From NCBI GenBank assembly GCA_963920665.1, contig OY987271.1:17983350-18047349 (forward strand): a DNA stretch of 64,000 bases. Reading direction: 5' to 3'. Numbering within the stretch: position 1 is the stretch's first letter; the number at the start of each line of letters is the position of its first letter. Shown piece after piece: positions 46,336-57,941 of this stretch. The notes under the pieces were generated by a model. It was given only the letters and a program-made list of their open reading frames with translations, ran no database searches and had not been told where the DNA came from. Origin of the DNA: Straminergon stramineum. Lineage: Eukaryota; Streptophyta; Bryopsida; Hypnales; Calliergonaceae. The position numbers and the translations under genes are program-made.

Positions 46336-49045
46336 CTAACTCAAGCGAGCTAGCATAATACCCCGTAACTTAGTGTACTGTCCAGGGGGCCAGTACAAAA
46401 ATAACATAGCAAGGATGATAATAAGGAGGAAAGCGCTGGCTCCCTGCAATAGAGCACCTCTGACAGGCGCAACCGATGTAATGCGTGCACTAGAATCTGC
46501 TGAGACAGACAACACTGCTCGACCACTTGGGGAAAATTCCATTGATGTGACGAAGATCATGTGTGCATGCTTCACCTTCTGACATGCAGATAAGTTGACT
46601 GCATCCACAATGGAGATGTCTCCCTTGCTGCTCCCAATAGCAAGAAACCTGCAGAAGTAGGCAGTCGACTCTCAACATATTAGGATTAAAGACCCCACAA
46701 ATGAAGACTCCAATCTTGGTTTCAAGATACTCTTCCAAGGCCATTATGAATCACAAACTCTGCAGTCTGGAGCCAATAAGTTGTAGAATAAGGTTAGAAT
46801 AGCTTCTCGGCTGTGGAAACTACCCTGCAAAGGGTCTAATAGCCTTTTAAGAATAAAAAGGTCCTCCAGAAGTTGATCTAATTGACTATTGGTTACATGT
46901 AAATACTCTATGGTCCTCTATATTTCGTTGCCTTCGATACCCTATGGAACACCGGGTCTGCAAGGAAGGTCCTCTAGTATCCATGTCCCAGCTATTGTGA
47001 CACTCAAAAGGTATGGGTGAACAATAAAGTTGAGACATAAATAGTTCTGTACTATTTTGCGCATGTGTCCTAAACTGATACGCGTTTCTGAATACTGAGC
47101 TAACATACATTGTCCCTCACAGATCGAATTTGACACATATCTGTGAAAAAGAAAATGCGCCAGGCAGCTCTAATAAGGACGGCAGTGTAGCACAAGGAAG
47201 ATGCAACCGGTGAAAGAGGTACAAAAAACCGGCTGCTAAGCTAAAAGGTTACCACGTGCCTTAGAACTGGACACTCACCTCCCGTCTCGAGCAATCGAAA
47301 AAGCAGAGATAGGGTCGTCTTGCAGCTTCCTCGACTTCACCTCCTTCCAAGTGGAGGTATCAAATGCAGACACAAAGCCCATCCCTCGTTTTCGCAGTCA
47401 CGTACAGCAAGGACTTACCGCCATCCCGAGAGAATCTGGCAAATCCAATGCCTTCCCCTTTCACGGATGGAAGGGAAGAAATACAGCTGCCCAACGCAAC
47501 GTCCCAAATTCGACATGCACTGTCATCGGATGTCGACGCCACGAACGCGCCGTCCAAACTGAAGTCCAGATCCTTAATTGACTTATGAGCTTCAGGTTTA
47601 TCAAACAGTACCTGCGACACAGGAAACAACCAAAGAAAACCATCAATGTCACGTCAGGTAGAGGATACTAAAACTGTTGGGGACTTGTTCCCGACCCTAT
47701 TTTTAACAGAAACTCATCTCTTCCAATTCCCTAGGTCGGCCTCCAATTAGTAAGTCGAGTGTAAGCATGATTTGGCTGAATCGGTCGATGACAAAGTCAT
47801 GTTTGAATGGAAATGGGGTTTTCTACTATACCTTAACTAGTGATCTACAACCTCCCACTTTGAATGCTCACATACGAACCCATCATACATAGAGTGAGAA
47901 GAGTTTGATCCACAAGAGTTTGGCTTTTGTACAGTACTATCCATAGTAATCTCTTTAGAGAGCTCTATTAAATGACCTCCCAATGAAAACTCACTCCTAC
48001 ATACTGATTAAAAATCTTAACGATAGAAAGAGTATCCCTTACCTTATATAACTGAATCATCACTCCCAGAATCTTAAGACTAATTCGCAAAACCAGATGC
48101 TACGCAACATGAATTGCATAGAGTGAAGTAAATGGTATCCTCTACCTTAAATAACCAAACCATCACCCCCCAAAACCTAAACTCTAATTCGCAATATCAT
48201 ATGCTACATATAAGTTAAAATACTCAAAGCAAAGCAAACAGTATCCTAAACCTTATATCACTAAACCATAAGCCCGAGAATCAAAACCCTAATTAAAAAA
48301 AAACTCTCAAATTCGTCGTCACAAACTGTGCCTCTACCTTGGATGTCCCCCACTCGAACCCTAAACCGTAATTCTCGAAATCAAATGGTATGCATAAGTT
48401 GAGGATACTGCTTACTTCACAGTATCCTCAACCTCACATCACTAACTGATCGCCCCGAAACTCGAAACCCTGATTCACCCACACTCACAAATTCTGGCAA
48501 ATTCTGCAAAACACTCACAAATCCATCGTCACAAATTGTGTTCCTACCTTGAATGTGTTCCAATCGAACACGCGCAAATGCCCGTCATCTCCACCCGCCG
48601 CAAGTCGCGTCCCGTCCGCACTGAACACCAAGCAATTCTGTTCCCCAACCCCTTGCAACCCCTGAACCTCTCTCTCTCCCTTCTCAAGCTTCACCTCCCC
48701 CCCATCCTCCCTCCGCACAAGAAAAACGCGACAATCCTTCTCGAAGCTGCACACCACGTTCTCACGAAACCCAGCCAGACGGAACGGAGGGTCGTCCCCT
48801 GTGTCAAAGGTATCCCGCGCGTCTGTTAGCGTTGAGGAATGGCAGTCGTACTCCGCGAGAAGGATGCGGTTGGGCACGCCGTTGCGTTGGCTGCCGCCTC
48901 CTCCTGCTACCACCACCACGCCCTCTTCGCGATCGCCATCGCCATCGCTGTGTGTTTCCTGTGTTGTTGATTTCAAGGGCGACACCCACGCGCCTGTGAA
49001 CAAAGGCACGCCGTATTTGTTGGAGCATTGCAAAGGGAAACCCAT
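46336..49045 (-). CDS. SEC12-like / PHF1-type WD40 membrane protein, with one apparent frameshift
   Basis: Family members are ER type II proteins related to the Sar1 exchange factor SEC12. Plant PHF1 is the branch that lets phosphate transporters leave the ER. Exons: 48,548-49,045, 47,279-47,611 and 46,336-46,648, all with GT/AG borders. The start is MGFPLQCSNKYGVPLFTGAW, a typical N-terminus. WD40-type blocks are visible: LVFSADGTRLAAGGDDGHLR, DLDFSLDGAFVASTSDDSAC, LLYVTAKTRD, FDTSTWKEV, GSSKGDISIV and SMEFSPSGRAVLSVSADSSA. One membrane anchor is near the C-terminus (FLLIIILAMLFLYW, about residues 350-363). At 47,378-47,380 a GGG run shifts the frame. With one G fewer the gene reads 380 residues, close to the family. 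Either an assembly error or a real recent break. PHF1 versus SEC12-like 2 is not resolved. Confidence 0.85.
48030..48550. repeat. Diverged tandem repeats in intron 1 of the SEC12-like gene, reaching the exon 1 border
   Basis: Blocks of the type GTATCCTNNACCTTA, 'ATCACTAAACCAT', 'AAACCCTAATTC' recur near 48,030, 48,130, 48,240 and 48,418. The segment around 48,320-48,360 also repeats the last 20 bases of exon 1 and its splice donor (see findings). Several AAACCCTA telo-box-like strings lie inside the units. Confidence 0.75.
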
Positions 49046-49537
49046 ATTGCAAAGCTCATAACGAAGGGGAAGAAGAAGAAGGGGTGAGGAGGAATCGAAG
49101 GTGGAGCTGGTGCTGCAAAGTGTTCGCAGAACTGTGGCGTATTGCCGTTGTCGGCGTCGTCACCAAAACGAAATTAAGGAAGGCTCCAGCAAATGGAGAA
49201 GTCAATGACTTCTGATTTGGTCACCAAGTGTCAGAAGACGTAGTTGACCATCCACGTGTCAAGACGTCATAGGCTTTTGGTTTCCCGAGGAGTTGACCAT
49301 CTATTTGTCAGAAACATTACAAATAAGTAGTACGGAGTACTTGTTTTGGTAGGGCAGGTAAGTACACCTAAAATTGCACAAATAAGCAATTCACTTCCGT
49401 TTCCATTACTATATCAAAAGAAGATCATTTTGTAACACTTACCAATATGATAAATGAGTGTTAGCTACATCTGCGTAAAGTACTCAATTTAATACTCAAG
49501 TTAATTTAGTTAGTGCAAGTTTGGAGTTTGAATAGTG
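49046..49537. promoter_or_regulatory. Upstream region of the SEC12-like gene
   Basis: The first 150 bases upstream of the start are GC-rich (minus-strand orientation) and probably hold the leader. No clear TATA box. A CCACGTGTC box at about 49,252-49,260 is a G-box-like ACGT core, and TTGACC/TGACCA pairs recur at about 49,244 and 49,304. Regulatory use is inferred only. Confidence 0.35.
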
Positions 49538-49747
49538 CACTAGTTACAAGAGAAAGGGGTGTTTTAAGTATAGTCCTAGAAGTATAGTTTTTTAAGTCAT
49601 GACCTACAAGTAGTCTTTTAAGTAAAAATAAATCCTGAAAATATAGGTATTTTCAATAAAATTTTACTTAAAAGACTCCTTGTAGGTCATGACTTAAAAG
49701 ACTATACTTCTAGGACAATACTTAAAACATCCCTTTCTCTTGTAGTG
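49538..49747. mobile_element. CACTA-type foldback MITE, arms about 88 bp
   Basis: A 210-bp element. The right end is CACTACAAGAGAAAGG as its complement. The left end reads CACTAGTTACAAGAGAAAGG, with a 4-base insertion. Arms share 'GTTTTAAGTAT.GTCC' and TAGAAGTATAG, AAGTCATGACCTACAAG and AGTCTTTTAAGTAAA. Flanking triplets GTG and GTG form a perfect 3-bp target duplication. Confidence 0.92.
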
Positions 49748-50328
49748 GTGCAAGATTTTCTTGTCTTATTATATGAAATTTAGATGAGCGCGGGCAAAAT
49801 TGTGTGAATACTTGCAATCTTAAATGGATGGAAAGTAGATGAAAATTAGACTAAAATTTGATGAAAATGTAGATGACAATCACAATATTTTATATAGTAT
49901 GAAGAAATAGTCTAATTTAGGCATTATACTAATTTATCTAACATACTATAAACATCCATACTACTATGCCTCACAAATTGATATTTAAATATTTAATATG
50001 CATTCATATAATTTAATTTATTTCATCCAATCATAATTATTGATGCCTCATTGGGTTTTTAATTTTGTAAATAAGTTATTAGTAAAATTTATGAACATTT
50101 TTATTAATAAGTTTGACTTTATGTTTACAAGACAAACAATCATTCACAAGATTTTTTTAAAAATCTCTAGAAACTATAAAAGGCATGGAATAACTCTATC
50201 TAGAGATTTCTTACATTTTAAAATCTATTGGAGAAATAAATAAATTTATATGTGGTAAAAACCACCCTTATAGAAGAATGGAAGATAGAGGAAAATTTAC
50301 AGTACTAATATTTGTTGCTTATAAACAA
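49748..50328. other. AT-rich intergenic DNA, nothing recognised
   Basis: Short open frames only; no family or RNA feature. Confidence 0.5.
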
Positions 50329-50538
50329 GAAATTTCATTACAATGGCATATTCCATAAGCCATTTTCAGAGTGCATGGTCTAAACCATAAAAGTTCCATC
50401 TAATATAGGTGTACATTTTAGACATCATGGTCTATTAAACCGTAAAAGTGCCATCCAAGGTAGGTGTACATTTCACACTATGCTCTAATTCATAAAAGTG
50501 CCAAATTTGCGGAATGGTACAATTTTAACAAAATTCCC
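50329..50538. mobile_element. MITE-like element with GGAATTTTGTTAAAATGG-type ends (copy 2)
   Basis: The left end GAAATTTCATTACAATGG and the right end ATTTTAACAAAATTCCC are inverted. Inside, 'ACCATAAAAGTTCCATC' and 'ACCGTAAAAGTGCCATCC', each followed by AGGTGTACATTT, are a short internal tandem repeat. Confidence 0.75.
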
Positions 50539-52239
50539 TATATAATAACTTTTTTCTAATTTGCTTTAAATATTTTTTTGGTAGTTAAAGTCTTAAATAC
50601 TCATGATTAGCAAAATAGATTTTAAAAAATAGATGCCAAAATTGTTGGGATATTATTATTATTTTTTAAAATTGTATATAAAAACAAATCTTTCTATTTT
50701 AAATAATTTTCAAGTTACATTTGCCAACTTTAATTAATTATTTGGTAGCATATGCTCACCTTGAGTCCTTGCCCACTGAGTACAATATTCCTTTTCAAGG
50801 TGAATCATGAAAAATTCTATTGCTACTTTGGACCATTTGAGTATACTATTTGAAGTTAACAACGTATACAAATTAAAAAAAATCATTAAAACATGGCTAT
50901 AAGATAATAAAAGGAAAATTAATTGAAGATTAGAAAGATCTACTTTAAATAACCCAAAACGTTGACATCATTAATTTGGTGGAATTCCATGATTTTAGCA
51001 CTTTTAGGGCTACAAGCTTGAAACTCAATCCACCCCATTCTTAGTTTTTAAAATTTTATGTAGATGAATGCCACAAATTTTGGAGTCCAATATCACATCA
51101 ATTTATCAAAATTAACCATATGTGTTTCAACTTATCATTACTAACAACAGATTGAACTCCCAATCTATTGTATGTTTGTAACCTACAAATTAAACTGGTT
51201 ACGTTTGAAATTGCTTTTGTTCAAAGACCACTATATGTATCATAATCATTCATGTGAATAATATCCAAAAATTGTAAATATTTTAGACAGTAAGTAGTAT
51301 CGTATATAACATTCTATGATACGTTGTAACTTACGCAAGTCACCACAAGGAGAGAACATTAACCATAAGAAAAGATTGTGTTTTCTGGAGTCATAAAAAC
51401 AGATTGAAAATATGAAATTAATTGTCAATTTTCACCTTGCAAGACACAATCTTGAAGTGCAAACTGTCAGCTGAAGTGGGACCGAAGAGCACCACCCGAC
51501 CTGGAGATCAGAAGACGTGACAAAAATGTCGCCGGACTCTCAAAGGAAATGAAGTCAAAATTTGTGACGGAAGTTTCACGTACTAACATGGCCCAAGACC
51601 TTTCTATCTCAAATCTGGATTCAGAAATGCCATTAGTTAGTTTCTTTGGATCGATCAGATTGAAGCTCCCATCAGCTGCCCTAGTATATTCTGGCCCTTA
51701 ATTCGAATTGAGTCTTGCGGGAGTGATTCAATTACCCCTCCGTCAATTGCGCTTATCGGCATGCTGTTCAGACCACCGATTGGTGTTAGTGTGTTACAAT
51801 GGGAGGTTTCTCTGATCTGAACTGATGCATGCATGATTGATCAGTTCAAGTCTCTAGTATATTAAATGCGCAAACAGTCTCACGATTTCTTCCCCCACAA
51901 CTTCATGAATTTCACATAGTTTTCTGTTCACATAGTTATTTGTTCATAAGTTCTCGCTAAACACTGATGACATCTAGACACGTTCTCAATGCAAGTTATG
52001 CCACCATGCACCTTGTAGCAAATTAACTCCATTCTAGTTATCTCTTATATTAGGTGCAAACTGTGTCACAACATCATCTGTCACGTTCTCATTCACACAT
52101 TCTTTCATTTGTTCGTACTATTTATTAATAAGCTGTAACGACAATCATCCAAACTTCTGCTCAATGTAACTTTCCAGCTAGCTTCATGGAACGTTTTGGT
52201 GCTGTTGGTTTGCTGCATTGCAACAAGCTGCGTTCTCTT
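50539..52239. other. Intergenic DNA downstream of the three-finger gene
   Basis: No gene was recognised. Composition becomes less AT-rich after about 51,430, which may reflect 3' flank or untranslated sequence of the gene at 52,240. Confidence 0.45.
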
Positions 52240-55200
52240 TTAACTGTTACTTGCAGCATTGATTGAAAATTTACTAAGTCGTCCATGAAGATTCAAGATG
52301 GATTCAACGGTCAGGCCGGGATCCAAAGTACCTGATGATTGTGTGTGGAGAAGCCCATGCACAATATGCTTCCCGAATCGGCTGTCCAAAGGAACTATTG
52401 CCACCGGGTCCGTCTGGGTCAAAGCATCTACCATTATTGGTCGTGGTGGAGGTGGAAGCGACTGCAGCTGCTGGCCCCGGCTCAGACCATCAGAGTCGAA
52501 GACTTCATGAACCATGGCCACTGGTGGATTTGCTGGCACCTGCAGCCGGAAACGGCCCGAAACATCAGAATATTAGAAAAATTTGCCAATTCCAGCGCTC
52601 ATCTTCTACTCGAACAGTGTGGTGCACGTGTACTGATGTGCCGGACGTACCATTTCACTAATATTCTGTCGCCAGTATGGTCATCGACTCATCGTCTAAC
52701 TAGAATTAACCTGGCTTAGTGAGATCGATCTACACTGGCATTTTGAGTTTTTAAAACCTCTTTACACTTGAGTGTCACGATTTAGGCGCTTGAAATTAAC
52801 ACGCCATATCGAGGATGATGGGTAACCTTTCCTGTTTTAAAGCACCGAAACTGCGAAAATCAAGCTAGGGGGATATTAGGTAACTCTCAAAGCTAGGACT
52901 AGTTCAGGTCTGTGATTTCAGTCCGGACTCTAGGTCTGAAGATTTGAGTAAGAAGTAGAATCGTGGACCTACCTTGCAGTATCCTACCTTTCTGGAGCTA
53001 GGATGTTTCTAGCTAAGGGCATTCTGCAGTGGAGGTTCCCAATTCTACATCTATCACAAACTGTGTTTATCTTTGGAAACTTCGCCAATTTTTGTTAAGG
53101 AACGTGTTGATACTGTGTACGGAACTCACTCCAAACCACGCTTGCTGATGGAAAGGTCGAAAGACTGTTGAAATCCAGAAACATTCAACAATATGTACAG
53201 TCATCATTCGATAGATCGAGCTCCGGAAAGCTGCTAGAAATTACATCAACTCTCTAAGCTGAGTATCGTGATTGAAGAAGTCAACATGCACGCTGAGTAA
53301 ACACGATACGAACGAACCTCGTGGTCTCGGGTGTCTGCAAAGGGCGAGTATTTCCCGCAGGCGTCACAGTAGACGCCGTAGATGCAGAGTCGCGTGAATG
53401 TGGACTTGCAGCGCGAGCAGCTGAGAGCATTCAAAGGTCCTTCATTAGAGCCGCCATCGCCGTCCTCACTGCCGTTCGAAGGCAAGCTGTGGGGGCCTGA
53501 ATTCACACACGCATCATTGGCATCAACGCATGCTAGCTGGAACTATCAAGCAGACCAAGATTCCATGATCCATCTCACGTACCATGTGTGATATGTTCCA
53601 TGCAGACACCACCAACGTAACTGTCAAGAAATTCATGCACATCAGGGAATGAGTTATCGTAGATTACCACGAGAACTGTCACCTAGACCCTTTCCCGAGA
53701 ATTGATCAGCATCCTCATATGGTGTTTCTTTCTCCTTCTCTTTCCCCTTCGAGGTCTGTTTTGAAGGTAGCTGGACCTCGTGTTGTTGAAGGTGGCCGAG
53801 AGTCCAGTATTCCCGGCAGTTGTCGCAGTAGTAGCGGCCGAGCCAGCAGAATCGCGTGTTTGTGGACTTGCAGCTAGGGCAGGGGAGACTATTCGAGGGA
53901 CGTCCACCATCACTTACTGTACCGCTGCCACTGCCTTTCTTATTTTCTTCCAGAAGCAAGCTCGGATGGCCTGAATTCCCACATGCAGGAACAATCAGAT
54001 CACCATCCCCGGATCGACATTCGATCATCAGCTAATATGAAGAATGTGCAGAAGATGATGAGTGTTAGATGCTAGTTACCTCGAATGCTGTCACGAAGGC
54101 CCTTGACCGAAAAGTCATCGTTTGCAAACGATGGTTCCTTCTGGTTCCCCTTCGCTGATTGATTTGAAGGAGGCTCTTCAAGGTTTGCACTTGAGTGGAA
54201 GGGTCCCTTCGCTTCCAGAATTTTCATTGGGAAACGTTCCTGTGGTTCAGGAGCTACAACCAGCTGCAAGTTTGACTCTCTGGAAGGATGGTCTTCTTCC
54301 AGCTTGTCACTGCAGATCGAACTCCTCGAAGGAAGTGTTGTTTCAGCGAAACGGAAGGCAGCGTCTTGACTGTCGGGAAGGCAAACATTTGGTTTCTGTG
54401 TAGATGAGGGAGGTGGCATAGCTTTCATGTTTGGGTTTGAGGGAGGTGGCATGGCTTTCATGTTTGATTTTGAGGCAGTCAGCGTGCTAGGTTTCAGATT
54501 TCGCATCTGTAAAGAAACAAAACGGTACGTTAGAACGAGCGATCGATTTCTCTGACGTGATGATCATTGGAAATAAGCACATGACTGATCAATCGGGTTA
54601 AGAAATCTGCAATTCTGCACATTCTACACGTATTCATCTTGTGACACATAATTTGCAGAAAATAAAGTGGACAAGCGATGCAATACATCGTTCAAGTTGA
54701 ATAACCAATGGCAGAGATCATACTGCTTGGAAGATCCCGTACGCGTGCAGACCAATTCTTCTCCTTGTGTGCTGTAAAGCACTTTTTTTTGCTCGATTCA
54801 CCACCTTAAACCTCGCCGAATTCTAGTATTACATAAGCAACTTCGCATTAGGGTCTAAAACAAATAATCGTCAAAATATATATTTTACAAGAAGAAGCAA
54901 ATGGTGAGAACTGAGAACTGCTTTTGGAGGATTGAAGTAGCAATGTAGCATGCAATCGAAAAGATCACAATTCAAGGATACATTGAAAAGAAGGTGTTCA
55001 GCTCTCAACTAACTGTATTAAGTTATTAATAGTTGGCTTCTATCCATCTCTAACAGCACTTAATTACTCATGTGTATTACTCTTGATAAGACACTGTCGT
55101 CAGTGATCTTTCTCTAAAATTTCAGTGTTTCACATTCAGAAAGATGATTATAATGCCTGCAATGATTAAAAACGAAGCAGCCTTCAATTCTTCGCTTTCA

Positions 55201-56670
55201 TTCCTCATGTTTCATCCTCCAACGACAATAGCTCTAAACTGGGAATCGTGACCAGGAAGTCTCCGAAACAACACAGGTACAAACCATTTCAAAGTTACTT
55301 CAGATAGCTTATTTTTATTGCAAAATCATTGCAAATGGCCCTTTCTCTAGAAGCGAAATTATGCGTACCTTGTAAGATCTCACATTCCCCCTACATAGAA
55401 GTTGCTTGCAGTTGTTACATTGGTAATGCATACGGTTGTCAACTGACTCGGCATTGGCTTCGGTATACATACCGAAGTTCGTAGACTTGCAGCGTGAGCA
55501 CCGAAGGCCCATCCAGGGAATCGATGCGGAGCGGCCGCTGTTGTTCTTGGCCACTCGCATCTGCGATTGCGACCGCGACCCATGCTCATCTTCGTGAGAG
55601 CTGTGGGAGCCTGCAGGCACAGGCGCAGGGCCAGCAGGATCAAGATTCTTAGAAAAACCATCAGGATCATGACTATCACCTGAGCTTTTCCCCTTGGGTC
55701 GAGTGAAGAGGTTGCGATTGTCAACGCAATCTCCCGGAAACTGTGTCTGTTTAGACTGTACACTGTCATTCGCTGGTACTGCTACTTCAGCAGCCTTCCT
55801 GATGCCGAAAGCAGCTGGATCAGGACCTTGGCCAGGCGCTTGTGTTGGTGGGCTTCGTGGAATCTCCGTACAGTCCCTGGACGACGAAAACAATTTCAAT
55901 AGACGCCCTTATTGAGCAAACGATGATTAGTCTCATCTATCATGACATATATTCATGGTTTTCAGGGAACCCTACAGGACGCACATATGCCTGCACAGGC
56001 GCTGCTGATAGGGTTCCGCAAGCGGTGACGCTCGTGACCAATGCGGTTTAAAGATGATATGATGCAAACCTCAATATGCCCGCACTCAAGAGCACAAATT
56101 GCAATGATCCTAATTTGCGAAGAAGCTAATGAGGGTACTGAGCATTTTTTTGGTTACGACTGCGAAATCTAACCTCAACATTCTGTAATGAGAATAAAAT
56201 AGCACAGTAAAGAGCACTATTAAGCACGCATAATGAGATATATAGCAGTATGAAAAGTCGATTCGTAGTGTCTCTGACTTAGGGTTCGAACCTGGAAACC
56301 TACCTTTCCTAATTGACCAGTAGGTCCATCGACTACACAGATGGATGATCAGACCGGCGACGTACGCAGAAAACGATCTCACACATGCTCGCACTTCCAA
56401 ACCATCCAAAAAGAGGAACCCGTTACCCCCGAGAAGAAATTTAAATACTCACATATGAAAAGGACTTGCTCCAGAATCACGACTGCCTCCCTGCAATTCC
56501 CCACGCACTGCAGTTGATGGGGGCGAGCCTACTCCAGCAAGGGCCTTCGAATTCTCGCCCCCTTCCAGATTCTCCAGCTGCAGTTGCAGCTTGCTGCCTT
56601 CAGCAACCTGCGTCCTTCCCTGATCAAGCCCCGACCGCTCCTCCATCAGGGCAGACCGCCTTGATCCCAT
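52240..56670 (-). CDS. Divergent Dof-type zinc-finger protein with three fingers
   Basis: Probably a DNA-binding nuclear protein. Six exons: 56,453-56,670; 55,369-55,876; 54,080-54,506; 53,668-53,970; 53,303-53,496; 52,240-52,539. GT/AG borders join in frame to 1,950 bases (649 residues). Finger 1: C199/C202 and C226/C229. Finger 2: C415/C418 and C433/C436, reading CPSCKSTNTRFC then YYCDNCREYWT, very close to a Dof domain. Finger 3: C512/C515 and C529/C532. The Cys-pair spacings are 23, 14 and 13 residues, where Dof proteins have 21 with a single finger. Exon 3 repeats NMKAMPPPS and has a tail (FSVKGLRDSIRG) like that of exon 4 (FSGKGLGDSSRG) but no finger. The rest is Ser/Pro/Lys-rich and probably disordered. 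The exon 5 donor GTTTAC is weak, so the join to exon 6 is the least certain. Function unknown; relation to cycling Dof factors is inferred. Confidence 0.7.
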
Positions 56671-57171
56671 GCGCTCGCCCTTGCTTGAACTTACTCTAGG
56701 AGTTCAAAAGCAAAACCAACAGCAGTACTCGCACTGTCTGACAATTCAAACAGACGGACCCAGAGATCGATGCAGCGAGCATGCAGTCGATCCGAGCTTA
56801 GCTTGCAGCAACTAAGTTTACTGAGGGGTTTACTGTTGCAGACGAAACTTCGAGCCTCCTGGAATGACGGAGCTCGGGCGGGGATAATTCAAGTGAATTC
56901 GAAACGGAGAAGACCACCATAATTAAGTAGTTAATTAGTCAAACGGCCTAGGTAGACGACCGTAATTAATTTAAGACACGGAAGCTACCGAGACGGCGAG
57001 ACTAAGGTAGCCTCGATGGGGTCGGAAGTTTGCATTCGGAAGACTCGAATTTGGAATTGTCATTTGTCTATTGCCATCCATCCTGCTTTGGAGAAAATGG
57101 GGGAGTGATATTCATGGGAAATGTATGACACAATTAAAGGAGTTATTAGAGTTTACATTGATGATTTAATG
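56671..57171. promoter_or_regulatory. Upstream region of the three-finger Dof-like gene
   Basis: 500 bases of mixed composition upstream of the start codon. No decisive core promoter motif was found; assignment is by position. The AT-rich repeat domain resumes at about 57,080. Confidence 0.35.
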
Positions 57172-57290
57172 GGGAATTTTGTTAAAATGGTCCCATTTCG
57201 CAACTTTGGCACTTTTATGGTTTAGATTGTGTAGTTTGAAATCTACACTAATCCTAGATGGCATTTTTTGGATGGAGTTTCTTTTGTGTG
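57172..57290. mobile_element. Fragment of a GGAATTTTGTTAAAATGG-type MITE
   Basis: It starts GGGAATTTTGTTAAAATGG and continues with TTTGGCACTTTTATGG, GTAGTTTGAAATCTACA and CCTAGATGGCA, the same subterminal blocks as in the copies at 32.3 and 50.3 kb. No right end was found, so the copy is truncated. Confidence 0.65.
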
Positions 57291-57777
57291 TTTATATAGA
57301 ATTTTTTTACTACTTTCTAAAAATCAAACCCAAAGTATCTATTTTTTTGGCATTTTTCATTGCTCTCTTTCTTTGCAAAACTTCTAGAGATAAATTTTTC
57401 TAGGCTAGAATTTTCACAAGCATTCCATTTTAACTTTTTTAATGATTTATAAATTATTGATATTTTATTTTATTGTTAAAAATTTTATTCCAAAAGTCAA
57501 CAATAGTCACTAAAGTAGGGCCATTTGAGCCAAAAATGACAAGTGTTTCTTGCAACAATCCTCCAATGTAATCCACTTGGTTGCATGCAGGGTCATCAAA
57601 TTTCGCCATTCTTTGCAAGTCAAGCCCACCTATAGTATTGAGTAGAATCGACTAACTCAACCAACACCCTCTAACTCAAATTGAGGCTCAAATTCATCCT
57701 ACCTAGCATCATACATATAACATATTCATAAGCGTTGCCAAATCTTACTTCAACTAAGTAATAAATGCAACCCTCAT

Positions 57778-57941
57778 CACTAGAAAAAATCTACGTTTAC
57801 CTCAACAAAATCTACATGACTTGTTTGTTGAGGCAAACGCAAAATTTGTGTTGAAAAATGCAAAAAAACACAGATTTTGTGTTTGCCTCAACAAACAAGT
57901 CATGTAGATTTTGTTGAGGCAAACACAGATTTTTTCTAGTG
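57778..57941. mobile_element. CACTA-type foldback MITE, arms about 75 bp
   Basis: A 164-bp element from CACTAGAAAAAATC to GATTTTTTCTAGTG. The arms contain CCTCAACAAAATCTACATGA and TTGTTTGTTGAGGCAAAC with only a handful of mismatches. Flanking triplets CAT and CAT form a perfect 3-bp target duplication. Confidence 0.94.

Noticed and set aside
47320..47588. Three overlapping plus-strand open frames
   Set aside because: Antisense of SEC12-like exon 2, whose sense frame has clear WD40-type sequence.
52298..52719. Plus-strand open frames of 70-126 codons
   Set aside because: Overlap exon 6 of the three-finger gene on the other strand. Exon 6 has a good acceptor and in-frame join, whereas these have no recognisable domain.
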